The notes beneath the pieces were generated by a model. That model made no database searches. It was not told the origin of the DNA and saw nothing but the letters and a program-made list of their open reading frames with translations. DNA of 64,000 nucleotides, taken from positions 186,001 through 250,000 of the forward strand of contig NZ_CAKZHQ010000004.1 of the NCBI RefSeq assembly GCF_936925435.1. The letters are read 5' to 3'. This DNA is from an uncultured Ramlibacter sp. (GTDB lineage Bacteria > Pseudomonadota > Gammaproteobacteria > Burkholderiales > Burkholderiaceae_C). Below are positions 1 to 9,886 of the stretch, piece after piece. The position numbers and the translations under genes were made by a program. Numbering within the stretch: the first letter of the stretch is position 1; each line of letters starts with the position of its first letter.

Positions 1-269
1 AGAAGAGCTTCGGCGCGCCCAACCAGTTCGCCGGCCACAGCTATGACGCCGCCATCGCGCTGCAAAAAGCCGTGCCGCTGGCCAAGGCCAAGGCCAAGCC
101 GGGCACGCCGGAATTCCGCGCCGCCCTGCGCGACGCTTTCGAAAGCATGGGCCGCACCGTCTTCTCCCACGGCGTGATGAACTGGACCAAGGACGACCAC
201 TGGGGCTACACCAACGAGACCGGTGTGATGCTCAAGGTTGCCGACGGCAAATTCGTCGTCGAGAAATAA
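1..269 (+). CDS. ABC transporter substrate-binding protein, C-terminal end (partial)
   Basis: The window opens inside this gene; codons run from base 3 to the TAA at 267-269, so only about 88 C-terminal residues are seen. The stretch FAGHSYDA followed by a helix rich in Ala and Lys and a final strand ending DGKFVVEK is typical of periplasmic LivK/LivJ-like binding proteins for branched-chain amino acids or related carboxylates (family knowledge). The four genes that follow encode the matching permeases and ATPases, which fixes the assignment as the binding component of one HAAT-family ABC importer. The true ligand cannot be told from this fragment. A terminator hairpin follows immediately. 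Confidence 0.85.
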   Translation, partial: KSFGAPNQFAGHSYDAAIALQKAVPLAKAKAKPGTPEFRAALRDAFESMGRTVFSHGVMNWTKDDHWGYTNETGVMLKVADGKFVVEK

Positions 270-289
270 GCCCCGTCTTCCTTCACCAC

Positions 290-316
290 AGCGGGGCCCC
301 GGTGGCCCCGCTTTTT
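290..316 (+). terminator. Intrinsic terminator between binding-protein gene and livH
   Basis: A 9-bp perfect stem (A290-C298 with G304-T312), a 5-base loop and a run of five T (312-316) end only ten bases before the livH ATG. This is a rho-independent terminator by form. Its place inside a transporter operon suggests partial termination, giving more binding protein than membrane components; that role is inferred. Confidence 0.75.
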
Positions 317-326
317 GCGACTCTCC

Positions 327-1364
327 ATGGACTTTTCCATTGCCGGCATCCTGGCGCTCGACGGCCTGACCAACGGCGCTGTGTACGCGCTGCTCGCGCT
401 GGCCACCGTGCTGGTGTTCGCGGTCACGCGCGTCATCTTCATTCCCCAAGGCGAGTTCGTCGCCTTCGGCGCACTCACCCTGGCGCTGTTCCAGACCGGC
501 AAGGTGCCCGGCACTGTGTGGTTTCTGCTGGGGCTGGCCGTGCTGGCCGCGCTGTCCGACGTGGTGGGCGGCTGGCGCCAGAAGCTGCCGTCGCGCCGCA
601 TCGCGCAGAACGCGCTGCGCACGCTGGCCTGGCCGGTCGCCGCCTCCCTGGTCGCCATCTGGGCCGCGCCCAAGGGCTTCCCCCTGGCCGTGCAAGCCCT
701 GCTGACCATCGCCCTGGTCGCGCCCTTCGGCAACCTGATCTACCGCCTGGCCTATGAGTCGCTGGCCGATGCATCCGTGCTGGTGCTGCTCATCGTCTCG
801 GTCGGCGTGCACTTCGCGCTGGTCGGCCTGGGCCTGTTTTTCTTCGGCGCCGAGGGCTTTCGCAACCCCAGCTTCTGGGACATCCGCCTGTCGGCCGGCC
901 CGCTCACCTTGACGGGCCAGACCCTGATCATCTTCATTGCCTCGGTGGCGCTGATCGTGTTGCTGTGGCTGTTCTTCGAGCGCACGCTGACGGGCAAGGC
1001 TTTGCGCGCCACCGCCGTCAACCGCGCCGGTGCGCGCCTGATGGGCATCTCGTCCAACGGCGCCGGCCGCCTGGCCTTCACCATGGCGGCGCTGATCGGC
1101 GCCCTGTCCGGCCTGTTGATCGGGCCAACCACCACCATCTTCTATGACAGCGGCTTCCTGATCGGGCTGAAGGGCTTCGTCGCCGCGGTGTTCGCCGGCC
1201 TCTCCAGCTACCCGCTGGCCCTGGTGGGCGCGCTGGCCGTGGGCCTGCTGGAAAGCTTCGGCTCCTTCTGGGCCAGCTCCTTCAAGGAAGTGATCGTCTT
1301 TTCCTCCATCCTGCCGGTGCTGCTGTGGCGCTCGCTGCGCGACCCGCACCCGGAGGAGCACTGA
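327..1364 (+). CDS. livH: Branched-chain amino acid ABC transporter permease LivH
   Basis: The protein has 345 residues if started at ATG 327; a TTG at 315 in the same frame lies in the upstream terminator and is less likely. It is a very hydrophobic inner-membrane protein. The N-terminus ([20 protein letters not shown]) and the [11 protein letters not shown] segment are LivH hallmarks, and the segment around [20 protein letters not shown] is the cytoplasmic EAA-like loop that contacts the ATPase. It is about 40-50 residues longer than classical LivH because of an extra region near residues 60-130, as seen in many Burkholderiales members. The stop abuts the next ATG, so the genes are co-translated. 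Confidence 0.9.
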   Translation: MDFSIAGILALDGLTNGAVYALLALATVLVFAVTRVIFIPQGEFVAFGALTLALFQTGKVPGTVWFLLGLAVLAALSDVVGGWRQKLPSRRIAQNALRTLAWPVAASLVAIWAAPKGFPLAVQALLTIALVAPFGNLIYRLAYESLADASVLVLLIVSVGVHFALVGLGLFFFGAEGFRNPSFWDIRLSAGPLTLTGQTLIIFIASVALIVLLWLFFERTLTGKALRATAVNRAGARLMGISSNGAGRLAFTMAALIGALSGLLIGPTTTIFYDSGFLIGLKGFVAAVFAGLSSYPLALVGALAVGLLESFGSFWASSFKEVIVFSSILPVLLWRSLRDPHPEEH

Positions 1365-3134
1365 ATGTCCAACTTGCGCCGTTTCGCCTTCCCCGTTTTC
1401 GCGCTGCTGATGCTGGCGCTGCCGGCCCTGCCGGTGCCCGACTTCTGGATCACCCAGAGCAATTACATCGGCCTGTACGCCCTGGTCGCCCTGGGCCTGG
1501 TGCTGCTGACCGGCGTGGCCGGCCTGACCTCGTTCGGCCAGGCCGCCTTTGTCGGCGTCGGCGCCTACACCGCGGCCTACATGGCAGTCACGCTGTCGGC
1601 CTCGCCCTGGCTGGCGCTGCTGGTGGGCGTGGCGCTGGCCGTGGTCTTCGCGCTGCTGCTGGGCGCCATCACCTTGCGCATGTCGGGCCACTACCTGCCT
1701 CTGGCCACCATCGCCTGGGGCCTGGCGCTGTACTACACCATGGGCAACATGGAGTGGCTGGGCAAGTACGACGGCATCCTGGGCGTGCCCACGCTCAAGC
1801 TGTTCGGCGCCGACCTGGGCACGGGCCGCGGCCTGCACGTGCTGATCTGGCTGTTCGCCCTGGTCGCGGCCCTGGGCTGCGCCAACCTGCTGGACTCGCG
1901 GCCCGGGCGGGCCATCCGATCGCTCAAGAGCGGCTCCACCATGGCCGAGGCCATGGGCATCTCGACCTTCCGCTACAAGCTCACCGTCTTCGTGCTGGCC
2001 GCCGTGCTGGCGGCCGTCTCGGGCTGGCTGTTCGCCTTTTTCCAGCGCACCGTCAATCCCACACCCTTTTCCCTGACCAAGGGCATCGAGTACCTGTTCA
2101 TGGCGGTTCTCGGCGGCGTCTCCCATGTCTGGGGTGCCTTCCTGGGCGCGGCCGTCGTCAAGCTGACCGAAGACCAGCTGCAGGTGCTGCTGCCCAAGCT
2201 GATTGGCAGCAGCGGCAATTTCGAGACCATCGTCTTCGGCATCGTCATCGTGGTGGTTCTCAAGTACGCGCCCGATGGCCTGTGGACCTTCGTGGTGCGC
2301 AAGCTGCCGCGCGCCGACCGCAAGCGCGACTGGGAGGATGCCGCGCCCCTGCCGGCGCGCGACAAGCCTGCGCACGGCGAGCTGCTGCTGCAGGTCGAGG
2401 CGGCGCGCAAACAGTTCGGCGGTCTGCTGGCGGTCAACGACGTCAGCTTCGAGATCCGCGGCGGCGACATCGTCGGCCTGATCGGCCCCAACGGCGCCGG
2501 CAAGTCCACCACCTTCAACCTGATCACCGGCGTGCTCTCGCTCAGCGGCGGCCAGGTGCGCTGGCGCGGCCAGCCCATCGCCGGCCTGGCCTCGCGGGAC
2601 ATCGCGCGGCACGGCATCTCGCGCACCTTCCAGCACGTCAAGATGATCCCCGAGATGACGGTGCTGGAGAACGTGGCCCTGGGCGGCTACCTGCGCAGCC
2701 GCAGCGGCACCACGCGCGCCATGCTGCGGCTGGACCGCGCCGAAGAGCGCCAGCTGTTCGCCGAAGCCGAGCGCCAGCTCGCGCGCATCGGAATGGCCGA
2801 CCGCATGCACGAACTCGCCGGCAACCTGGCCCTGGGCCCGCAACGGCTGATGGAAATCGCCCGCGCCCTGTGCACCGATCCCGCATTGCTGCTGCTGGAC
2901 GAGCCGGCTGCCGGCCTACGCCACAAGGAGAAGCAAGCCCTGGGCGAGGTGCTGCGCCAACTCAAACGCGAAGGCATGAGCCTGTTGCTGGTGGAGCACG
3001 ACATGGAATTCGTGATGGGTCTGACCGACCGCATCGTGGTGATGGAATTCGGCACCAAGCTGATGGAAGGCACGCCGGCACAAGTCCAGGCCAGCCCGGA
3101 AGTGCGCGCCGCCTACCTGGGAACGGAACACTGA
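1365..3134 (+). CDS. Fused LivM permease - LivG ATPase of branched-chain amino acid ABC transporter
   Basis: This 589-residue protein joins two usual subunits. Residues 1 to about 310 are a LivM-type permease (SFGQAAFVGVGAYTAAY motif, several membrane helices). Residues from about 345 are a LivG-type ATPase with Walker A GPNGAGKST near 374-382 and Walker B LLLLDEP with Asp near 512. The C-loop reads LALGPQRLMEIARAL rather than the more usual Y/S-G-x-Q-R form. The linker (about 310-345) is rich in Arg, Lys and Asp. Both halves are intact and in one frame, so this is a real fusion rather than a sequencing artefact. It starts one base after the livH stop and overlaps livF by ATGA. Confidence 0.93.
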   Translation: MSNLRRFAFPVFALLMLALPALPVPDFWITQSNYIGLYALVALGLVLLTGVAGLTSFGQAAFVGVGAYTAAYMAVTLSASPWLALLVGVALAVVFALLLGAITLRMSGHYLPLATIAWGLALYYTMGNMEWLGKYDGILGVPTLKLFGADLGTGRGLHVLIWLFALVAALGCANLLDSRPGRAIRSLKSGSTMAEAMGISTFRYKLTVFVLAAVLAAVSGWLFAFFQRTVNPTPFSLTKGIEYLFMAVLGGVSHVWGAFLGAAVVKLTEDQLQVLLPKLIGSSGNFETIVFGIVIVVVLKYAPDGLWTFVVRKLPRADRKRDWEDAAPLPARDKPAHGELLLQVEAARKQFGGLLAVNDVSFEIRGGDIVGLIGPNGAGKSTTFNLITGVLSLSGGQVRWRGQPIAGLASRDIARHGISRTFQHVKMIPEMTVLENVALGGYLRSRSGTTRAMLRLDRAEERQLFAEAERQLARIGMADRMHELAGNLALGPQRLMEIARALCTDPALLLLDEPAAGLRHKEKQALGEVLRQLKREGMSLLLVEHDMEFVMGLTDRIVVMEFGTKLMEGTPAQVQASPEVRAAYLGTEH

Positions 3135-3880
3135 TGGCCACCGACCTCCTGCTTGAAGTCTCCGGCCTGCACGCCGGCTACGGCCGTGCCGAGGTGTTGT
3201 CGGGCATCGCCCTGCAGCTGCCGCGCGGCCAGGTCGTCACCGTGATCGGGCCCAACGGCGCCGGCAAGTCGACCACGCTCAATGCCCTGATGGGCCTGCT
3301 GCCGGCGCAAGGCCGCATCGTCTTCGACGGCACCGACCTGGCCGGCACGACGCTGGAAGAGCGCGTCATGCTGGGCCTGGCCCTGGTGCCGGAAAAGCGC
3401 GAGCTGTTCGGCACCATGCCGGTGGAAGACAACCTGGTGCTGGGCGGCTACCGGCCGATGAAGCTGCGCGTGCCGCAGTGGCGCAATGGACTGGAGCGCG
3501 TGTACGAACTCTTCCCGCGCCTGAAGGAGCGCCGCGACCAGCTGGCCGGCACGCTGTCGGGCGGCGAGCGCCAGATGCTGGCCCTGGGCCGTGCCCTGAT
3601 GTCGCAGCCCAAGCTGCTGATGTTGGACGAACCCAGCCTGGGCCTGGCGCCGCTGGTCGTGCGCGAGATTTTCGAGATCATCAAGCGCTTGCGCGCCGAC
3701 GGCGTGTCCATCCTGCTGGTGGAACAAAACGCCCGCGCCGCCCTGGAAGTGGCCGACCACGGCTACGTGCTGGAGACCGGCGAGATCAGCCTGCAGGGAC
3801 CTGCCTCTGAGCTGGCTGCCGATCCCCGTGTCATCGAAACCTATCTCGGCGCGGCGCGTCCCGCCGCCGTCGCAGGCTGA
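3134..3880 (+). CDS. livF: Branched-chain amino acid ABC transporter ATP-binding protein LivF
   Basis: The ATG at 3134 overlaps the TGA of the livM-livG gene (ATGA), giving 248 residues; the open frame extends much further upstream but that part is antisense-quality sequence within livMG. Walker A GPNGAGKST starts near residue 39, the ABC signature is LSGGERQ, and Walker B is LLMLDEPSLGLAP, which is diagnostic for LivF. It forms the second nucleotide-binding subunit together with the LivG half of the fusion. The ligand may be branched-chain amino acids or an aromatic/dicarboxylic compound, as such transporters vary widely in this family. Confidence 0.95.
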   Translation: MATDLLLEVSGLHAGYGRAEVLSGIALQLPRGQVVTVIGPNGAGKSTTLNALMGLLPAQGRIVFDGTDLAGTTLEERVMLGLALVPEKRELFGTMPVEDNLVLGGYRPMKLRVPQWRNGLERVYELFPRLKERRDQLAGTLSGGERQMLALGRALMSQPKLLMLDEPSLGLAPLVVREIFEIIKRLRADGVSILLVEQNARAALEVADHGYVLETGEISLQGPASELAADPRVIETYLGAARPAAVAG

Positions 3881-3889
3881 GACGCCGCC

Positions 3890-4342
3890 ATGGCCGCCAA
3901 GCTCCCGCCCACGGTCGAAAAGGTCGACGCCAGCTACCTGGAAAGCCTGCTGGGCTACAACGCCAGCCGGGCCTCACTGGCCGTGGTCACGGTGTTCCTG
4001 GAGCGCATGGCCGTCTACGGCATGAAGCCGGTCAACTTCTCGGTGCTGTCACTGATCACGCACAACCCGGGCATCACCTCGCGCCAGCTGTGCAGCAACC
4101 TGGGCATCCTGCCGCCCAACCTGGTGGGCATGCTCAACGCGCTGGAACAGCGCGAGCTGATCACCCGCAAGCCGCACCCGCGCGACGGCCGCGCCATGGG
4201 CCTGCACCTGACGGCGGCCGGCCACAAGCTCATGCTCGACGCAGAGCGCACCGCCACGGCGCTGGAGGGCGAAGTGGCCTCCCGGCTCTCGGTCAGCGAG
4301 CTCAAAACCCTGATCCGGCTGCTTCAGAAGATCTATCTCTGA
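3890..4342 (+). CDS. MarR-family transcriptional regulator
   Basis: This 150-residue winged-helix protein starts 9 bases after livF, so it belongs to the transporter operon. The helix-turn-helix region is GITSRQLCSNLGILPPNLVGMLNALEQREL, followed by the wing PHPRDGRAMGLHLTAAG; the R-D-x-R pattern is typical of MarR proteins. It is likely to sense a ligand related to the transported substrate and control this operon, but no ligand or operator is proven. The N-terminal KVDASYLESLLGYNASRAS segment is the usual dimerisation helix. Confidence 0.88.
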   Translation: MAAKLPPTVEKVDASYLESLLGYNASRASLAVVTVFLERMAVYGMKPVNFSVLSLITHNPGITSRQLCSNLGILPPNLVGMLNALEQRELITRKPHPRDGRAMGLHLTAAGHKLMLDAERTATALEGEVASRLSVSELKTLIRLLQKIYL

Positions 4343-4384
4343 AATGCCAATCGGCCTGCAGCCCCCGCCAACAGGACGTGAGCA

Positions 4385-4401
4385 GCTACAAACTTTGTAG
4401 C
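4385..4401. promoter_or_regulatory. Perfect 17-bp palindrome, candidate operator
   Basis: GCTACAAA (4385-4392) and TTTGTAGC (4394-4401) form perfect 8-bp arms around a single C. It lies between the MarR gene and the HxlR-type gene, about 35 bases upstream of the candidate promoter of the latter. The size and symmetry fit a dimeric winged-helix regulator. It has no T-tract, so a terminator is unlikely. Confidence 0.45.
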
Positions 4402-4433
4402 GGAGCCGGCGTTGCGCTTTCGTCACGGTGCTA

Positions 4434-4462
4434 TTGTTTGCATAGCAGGAACTGCGTACACT
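4434..4462 (+). promoter_or_regulatory. Candidate sigma-70 promoter of the HxlR-type gene
   Basis: TTGTTT (4434-4439) and TACACT (4457-4462) are separated by exactly 17 bases, about 50 bases before the ATG at 4512. The match is moderate (three and four of six consensus bases). Confidence 0.4.
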
Positions 4463-4511
4463 GCACCTCCGCCATCAGTCAAGCGGCCGCCTGGCCCAGG
4501 AGAAACGACCC

Positions 4512-4820
4512 ATGAGTTCCAAGGAAAATGCCGCCGTCAGCCAGTTGCTGGAACTGCTGGAAGCGCGGTATGCGCTGCGCGTGCTGTGGGCGCTCAAGGA
4601 TGGCCACGCCCAGACCTTCCGCCTGCTGCAAGACAGCGTGGGCGGCATCACCCCGAACACATTGAACACCCGCATCAAGGAATTGCGCGAAGCCGGCCTG
4701 GTGGGCCATGGCAGCGAAGGCTACAGCGTCACCGCCACCGGCTCCGACCTGCTCAAGCGCCTCAACGATTTGCAGGCGTTCGCGGCCAAATGGGTCACGA
4801 GCCAGGGCAAGAAAAAATAA
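4512..4820 (+). CDS. HxlR-type winged-helix transcriptional regulator
   Basis: The protein has 102 residues and starts at ATG 4512 behind AGGAGAAACGACCC, a good ribosome binding site. It is a single winged helix-turn-helix domain: LLELLEARYALRVLWALKDG, then TFRLLQDSVGGITPNTLNTRIKELREAGLV, matching the HxlR pattern (test of many small regulators where helix 3 reads S/T-P-x-x-L-x-x-R-L-K-x-L-E). No ligand or redox Cys is evident, so it probably works as a DNA-binding repressor or activator of a nearby gene. A strong terminator follows, so it is transcribed alone. Confidence 0.82.
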   Translation: MSSKENAAVSQLLELLEARYALRVLWALKDGHAQTFRLLQDSVGGITPNTLNTRIKELREAGLVGHGSEGYSVTATGSDLLKRLNDLQAFAAKWVTSQGKKK

Positions 4821-4846
4821 CAAGGCAAGTTTCGACCATTGCAGGC

Positions 4847-4880
4847 AGGGATGGGGCGCACGCCCTGTCCCTTTTTTTTT
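4847..4880 (+). terminator. Strong intrinsic terminator after the HxlR-type gene
   Basis: Bases 4847-4857 pair with 4862-4872 (11 pairs including two G-T wobbles), with a tight loop and nine consecutive T (4872-4880). It is the best rho-independent terminator in the window. Confidence 0.9.
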
Positions 4881-4945
4881 GGCCGGCCCGTTTGCCTTAG
4901 CATCGCCCGGTTCGCATCTTCCACTCCATGCCCGGTCCGCACACC

Positions 4946-6127
4946 ATGAACCTCCTGCCCCATCTGCAAGCTTCCACCGCCCTGCCCCTTGATGCACACC
5001 AGGCTCTGCTGGTCGGCCGTGCCTGGGTGCACGGCCTGGGCGCCGTCCTGGTGCAGGTGCGTCCTGACGGCGTCTACGACCTGTCGGCCGTGGCCGCCAC
5101 CTGCAGCGAGCTGCTGGAACTGGCCGACCCGGCGGCCGCCATCCGCGCCGCCAGCTTGCCGCGGCTGGCCGATACCCAGGCGGTGCTGGCCAACAGCGCC
5201 CAGGATGCGCGCGACACCGCCCTGCCCTGGCTGCTGGCGCCCTGCGACCTGCAGGCCATCAAGGCCGCCGGCGTGACCTTCGTCGCCTCCATGCTGGAGC
5301 GGGTGATCGAGGAACAGGCGCGTGGCGATGCATCGCGCGCCGAGGCCGTGCGCAAGGCCGTGGTGGGCGTGATCGGCGACAACCTCAGCGCCGTCAAGCC
5401 CGGCTCACCCGAGGCCGCGCAGCTCAAGCAGGTGCTGATCGAACAGGGCGTGTGGTCGCAGTACCTGGAAGTGGGCATCGGGCCGGACGCCGAGATCTTC
5501 ACCAAGTCGCAGCCCATGAGCGCGGTGGGCACCGGCGCCGACGCCGGCATCCACCCGGGCAGCGCCTGGAACAACCCGGAACCCGAGATCGTGCTGGCCG
5601 TCAACAGCCGCGGCGAGGTGCGCGGCGCCACGCTGGGCAACGACGTCAACCTGCGCGACTTCGAGGGCCGCAGCGCCCTGCTGCTGGGCAAGGCCAAGGA
5701 CAACAACGCCAGCTGCGCCATCGGCCCCTTCATCCGGCTGTTCGATGCCCACTTCGGCATCGCCGACGTGCGCCAGTGCGTGATCACCACCCGCGTTGCC
5801 GGCCCCGAGGGCTTTGCCATGCAGGGCGAAAGCCCGCTGGCCATGATCAGCCGCGATCCGCTGGACCTGGCGGCCCAGGCCCTGGGCCCCAACCACCAGT
5901 ACCCGGACGGCCTGGTGCTGTTCCTGGGCACCATGTACGCGCCCACCCAGGACCGCCATGGCCCGGGCCAGGGCTTCACCCATGTGGTGGGCGACATCGT
6001 CACCGTGGCCTCGCCGCAACTCGGTACACTCGCCAATCGCATCAACACCAGCGATCGCGTGGCGCCCTGGACTTATGGGGCTGTCGCGCTGATGCGGGAT
6101 CTGGCCCGCCGCGGACTGTTGAACTGA
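4946..6127 (+). CDS. Fumarylacetoacetate hydrolase (FAH) family protein
   Basis: From ATG 4946 the protein has 393 residues; an ATG at 4928 would add six. The C-terminal half carries the FAH fold signature: [41 protein letters not shown] and GPFIRLFD, with acidic residues that bind the catalytic metal. The long N-terminal domain and length fit the AraD1/GguC-like subgroup, whose characterised members act on 2-keto-3-deoxy sugar acids, rather than true fumarylacetoacetase. The substrate remains open. It is followed 17 bases later by the FKBP gene, so the pair may share a transcript. Confidence 0.85.
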   Translation: MNLLPHLQASTALPLDAHQALLVGRAWVHGLGAVLVQVRPDGVYDLSAVAATCSELLELADPAAAIRAASLPRLADTQAVLANSAQDARDTALPWLLAPCDLQAIKAAGVTFVASMLERVIEEQARGDASRAEAVRKAVVGVIGDNLSAVKPGSPEAAQLKQVLIEQGVWSQYLEVGIGPDAEIFTKSQPMSAVGTGADAGIHPGSAWNNPEPEIVLAVNSRGEVRGATLGNDVNLRDFEGRSALLLGKAKDNNASCAIGPFIRLFDAHFGIADVRQCVITTRVAGPEGFAMQGESPLAMISRDPLDLAAQALGPNHQYPDGLVLFLGTMYAPTQDRHGPGQGFTHVVGDIVTVASPQLGTLANRINTSDRVAPWTYGAVALMRDLARRGLLN

Positions 6128-6144
6128 CCATCGAAGGAATCCCC

Positions 6145-6495
6145 ATGATCACCACCCCCTCTGGCCTGCAATACGAAGACACCACCGTCGGCGAAGGCGG
6201 CGAAGCCCAAAAGGGCCAGCACGTCCACGTGCACTACACCGGCTGGCTCTACAACGACGGCGTGCAAGGCGCCAAGTTCGACTCCAGCCTGGACCGCAAC
6301 GACCCCTTCGCCTTCTCCCTGGGCGCCGGCATGGTCATCAGGGGCTGGGACGAAGGCGTGGCCGGCATGAAGATCGGCGGCAAGCGCACCCTGGTCATCC
6401 CGCCGGAACTGGGCTACGGCGCGCGCGGCGCCGGCGGCGTGATTCCGCCCAACGCCACGCTCAAATTCGACGTCGAACTGCTCGACGCGCATTAA
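6145..6495 (+). CDS. FKBP-type peptidyl-prolyl cis-trans isomerase
   Basis: This 116-residue single FKBP domain starts at ATG 6145 behind GAAGGAATCCCC. It contains [50 protein letters not shown] and [27 protein letters not shown], which include the aromatic residues of the proline-binding pocket (Y, F, D, F, W, Y, F). There is no signal peptide, so it is cytoplasmic, of the short FkpB-like class. It catalyses proline isomerisation during folding. Confidence 0.95.
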   Translation: MITTPSGLQYEDTTVGEGGEAQKGQHVHVHYTGWLYNDGVQGAKFDSSLDRNDPFAFSLGAGMVIRGWDEGVAGMKIGGKRTLVIPPELGYGARGAGGVIPPNATLKFDVELLDAH

Positions 6496-6498
6496 AAG

Positions 6499-6581
6499 CC
6501 CACCCCCGAAGCGGCCTGCGGCCGCCTCCCCCTCAAGGGGGCGCCACCAGCGGCCCGGCAAAGCCGGATCCGCGGTGGCCC
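6499..6581. repeat. Dispersed family repeat, copy 1
   Basis: This approximately 83-base GC-rich element lies between the convergent FKBP and RidA genes. It begins CCCACCCCCGAAGCG, contains a GC hairpin and a CCCCCT/AGGGGG stem, and ends GCCGGATCCGCGGTGGCCC. It matches 34167-34247 closely. Its place between converging genes suggests a bidirectional terminator or REP-like element. Confidence 0.75.
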
Positions 6582-6595
6582 TGGAAGGGGACTTG

Positions 6596-6982
6596 TCAGT
6601 CGGTGTTTTTGCGGGCGGTGACCTCGATCTCGATGCGCACCGCCGGGTCGATCAGGCCGGCACTGAACATCGTGGCGGCCGGCCGGACCTCGCCGAAGTA
6701 CTTGCGCAGCACCGGCCAGCAGGGCTCGAACTCCTTGGGATCGGGCAGGATGTAGTGCACCCGCACCACGTCGCGCAGGCTGGAACCGGCCTGCTGCAGC
6801 GCCGCCTCGATGTTGACCAGGCATTGCTCGCACTGCGCCACCACGCCGTCGGCCAGCGCCATGCTGGCGTAGTCAAAGCCGGTGGTGCCCGAGACAAAGA
6901 CCCAGTCACCGTCGACCACGGCGCGCGAATAGCCGATGTCCCGCTCGAACGACGACCCTGAACTGATCAACTGTCTGGCCAT
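6596..6982 (-). CDS. RidA family protein (reactive enamine/imine deaminase-like)
   Basis: This 128-residue protein of the YjgF/YER057c/UK114 family starts MARQLISSG. It has the typical elements VVDGDWVFVSGTTG, QCEQCLVNIEAALQQAGSSLRDVVRVHYIL and a conserved Arg-Pro-Ala-Ala-Thr in GEVRPAATMFSAGLIDPAVRIEIEVTA. Canonical RidA hydrolyses 2-aminoacrylate and related imines in the cytoplasm; the active-site Arg of that group lies in the RPA(A/T)T segment and is present here. A second family member is encoded at 54182. The open frame extends upstream but the family start is at 6982. Confidence 0.88.
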   Translation of the reverse strand: MARQLISSGSSFERDIGYSRAVVDGDWVFVSGTTGFDYASMALADGVVAQCEQCLVNIEAALQQAGSSLRDVVRVHYILPDPKEFEPCWPVLRKYFGEVRPAATMFSAGLIDPAVRIEIEVTARKNTD

Positions 6983-6995
6983 GCCGCTGCCCCCC

Positions 6996-7080
6996 AAAAA
7001 AAGAAGACTGTAGCCCCTCCGAAACTCCTGAATTGATAGCGCCACCCCAAGAAAACACGGGGGTTTGTGCCAGTTTTCAT
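6996..7080. repeat. Back-to-back pair of short dispersed repeats before grpE
   Basis: Two elements of the family described under findings share a central AATTGATAGC. One runs on the minus strand (7040 to 6996) and contains GGGGCTACAGTC followed by a T-run; the other runs on the plus strand (7031 to 7080) and contains ACGGGGGTTTG and TTTTC. They lie between the divergent RidA and grpE genes, upstream of the heat-shock promoter. Confidence 0.55.
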
Positions 7081-7122
7081 CAATGACAGCCATTTCCGGG
7101 CGCCGGCGGGCGATACCCCTGC

Positions 7123-7151
7123 CTTGAAAAGGGCCACCCGCATCCCCAGAT
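7123..7151 (+). promoter_or_regulatory. Sigma-32 heat-shock promoter of grpE-dnaK-dnaJ
   Basis: CTTGAAA (7123-7129) and CCCCAGAT (7144-7151) are separated by 14 bases, close to the RpoH consensus CTTGAAA-N(11-15)-CCCCATNT. It lies 33 bases before the grpE ATG. No CIRCE (HrcA) element is visible, so RpoH control is the likely mode. Confidence 0.85.
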
Positions 7152-7183
7152 GACGCGCAACGCACTTTTTTTGCAGCCACCAT

Positions 7184-7750
7184 ATGTCCGACCAATACCC
7201 AAACGATCCCGGCCAGCCCATGGGCTTTGGCGCTGACCCCAGTCCCGAAGAACGCGAGGCCGCCCAGGCCGCCAACCAGGCCGATATCCTGGCCCAGGTC
7301 CTGGCCGAAGTGGCCGGCCTGAAAACCAAGAACACCGAACTGTCGGAGCAATACCTGCGGGCCCAGGCCGACATGCAGAACACCCGCCGCCGGGCCGAGG
7401 ACGAGATCTCGAAGGCGCGCAAGTTCGCCGTCGAGGCCTTTGCCGAGAGCCTGCTGCCGGTGGCCGACAGCCTGGAAGCCGGCCTGGCCATCAAGGACGC
7501 CGGGCCGGAGATCATCCGTGAAGGCGCCGCAGCCACGCTGCGCCAGCTCAAGAGCGCGCTGGAGCGCAACAAGGTGATCCAGATCGACCCCAGCCCCGGA
7601 ACGAAGTTCGACCCGCACCAGCACCAGGCGATTTCCATGGTGCCGGCCGAGCAGGAAGCCAACACCGTGGTGAGCGTTCTGCAAAAGGGCTATTCCATCG
7701 CCGACCGGATCCTGCGCCCGGCCCTGGTGACTGTGGCGGCGCCCAAATAG
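7184..7750 (+). CDS. grpE: Nucleotide exchange factor GrpE
   Basis: This 188-residue co-chaperone speeds ADP release from DnaK. A long coiled coil spans residues about 15-70 ([26 protein letters not shown] and onward), with the conserved [16 protein letters not shown] segment. The C-terminal beta domain includes [25 protein letters not shown], diagnostic of GrpE. The start at 7184 (CATATG) lies just downstream of a good sigma-32 promoter. The gene order grpE-dnaK-dnaJ is standard. Confidence 0.97.
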   Translation: MSDQYPNDPGQPMGFGADPSPEEREAAQAANQADILAQVLAEVAGLKTKNTELSEQYLRAQADMQNTRRRAEDEISKARKFAVEAFAESLLPVADSLEAGLAIKDAGPEIIREGAAATLRQLKSALERNKVIQIDPSPGTKFDPHQHQAISMVPAEQEANTVVSVLQKGYSIADRILRPALVTVAAPK

Positions 7751-7832
7751 CGCTTGAAACCCCACAAGATATCCACAAGTAACCCACAAGATTATTGAAT
7801 TGGCCGACAGGCCGCAGCTAAAGGAGAAAAAC

Positions 7833-9779
<1,947 letters not shown>

Positions 9780-9886
9780 TGGCGGGCGCGCAAGCGCCGC
9801 ATCGGTTCGCCGCGTTCGACACTCACCCCCGGTGAAGGTCGGCGCGGCGTTGTTGCTGGAAGACCCTGGGTTTTTGACGGAAAAAC

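Noticed and set aside
7753-7784. Second sigma-32 promoter between grpE and dnaK
   Set aside because: CTTGAAA is present at 7753-7759 but no CCCCAT-like -10 stands at 11-15 bases distance (only ATCCACAAG), so the evidence is too weak.
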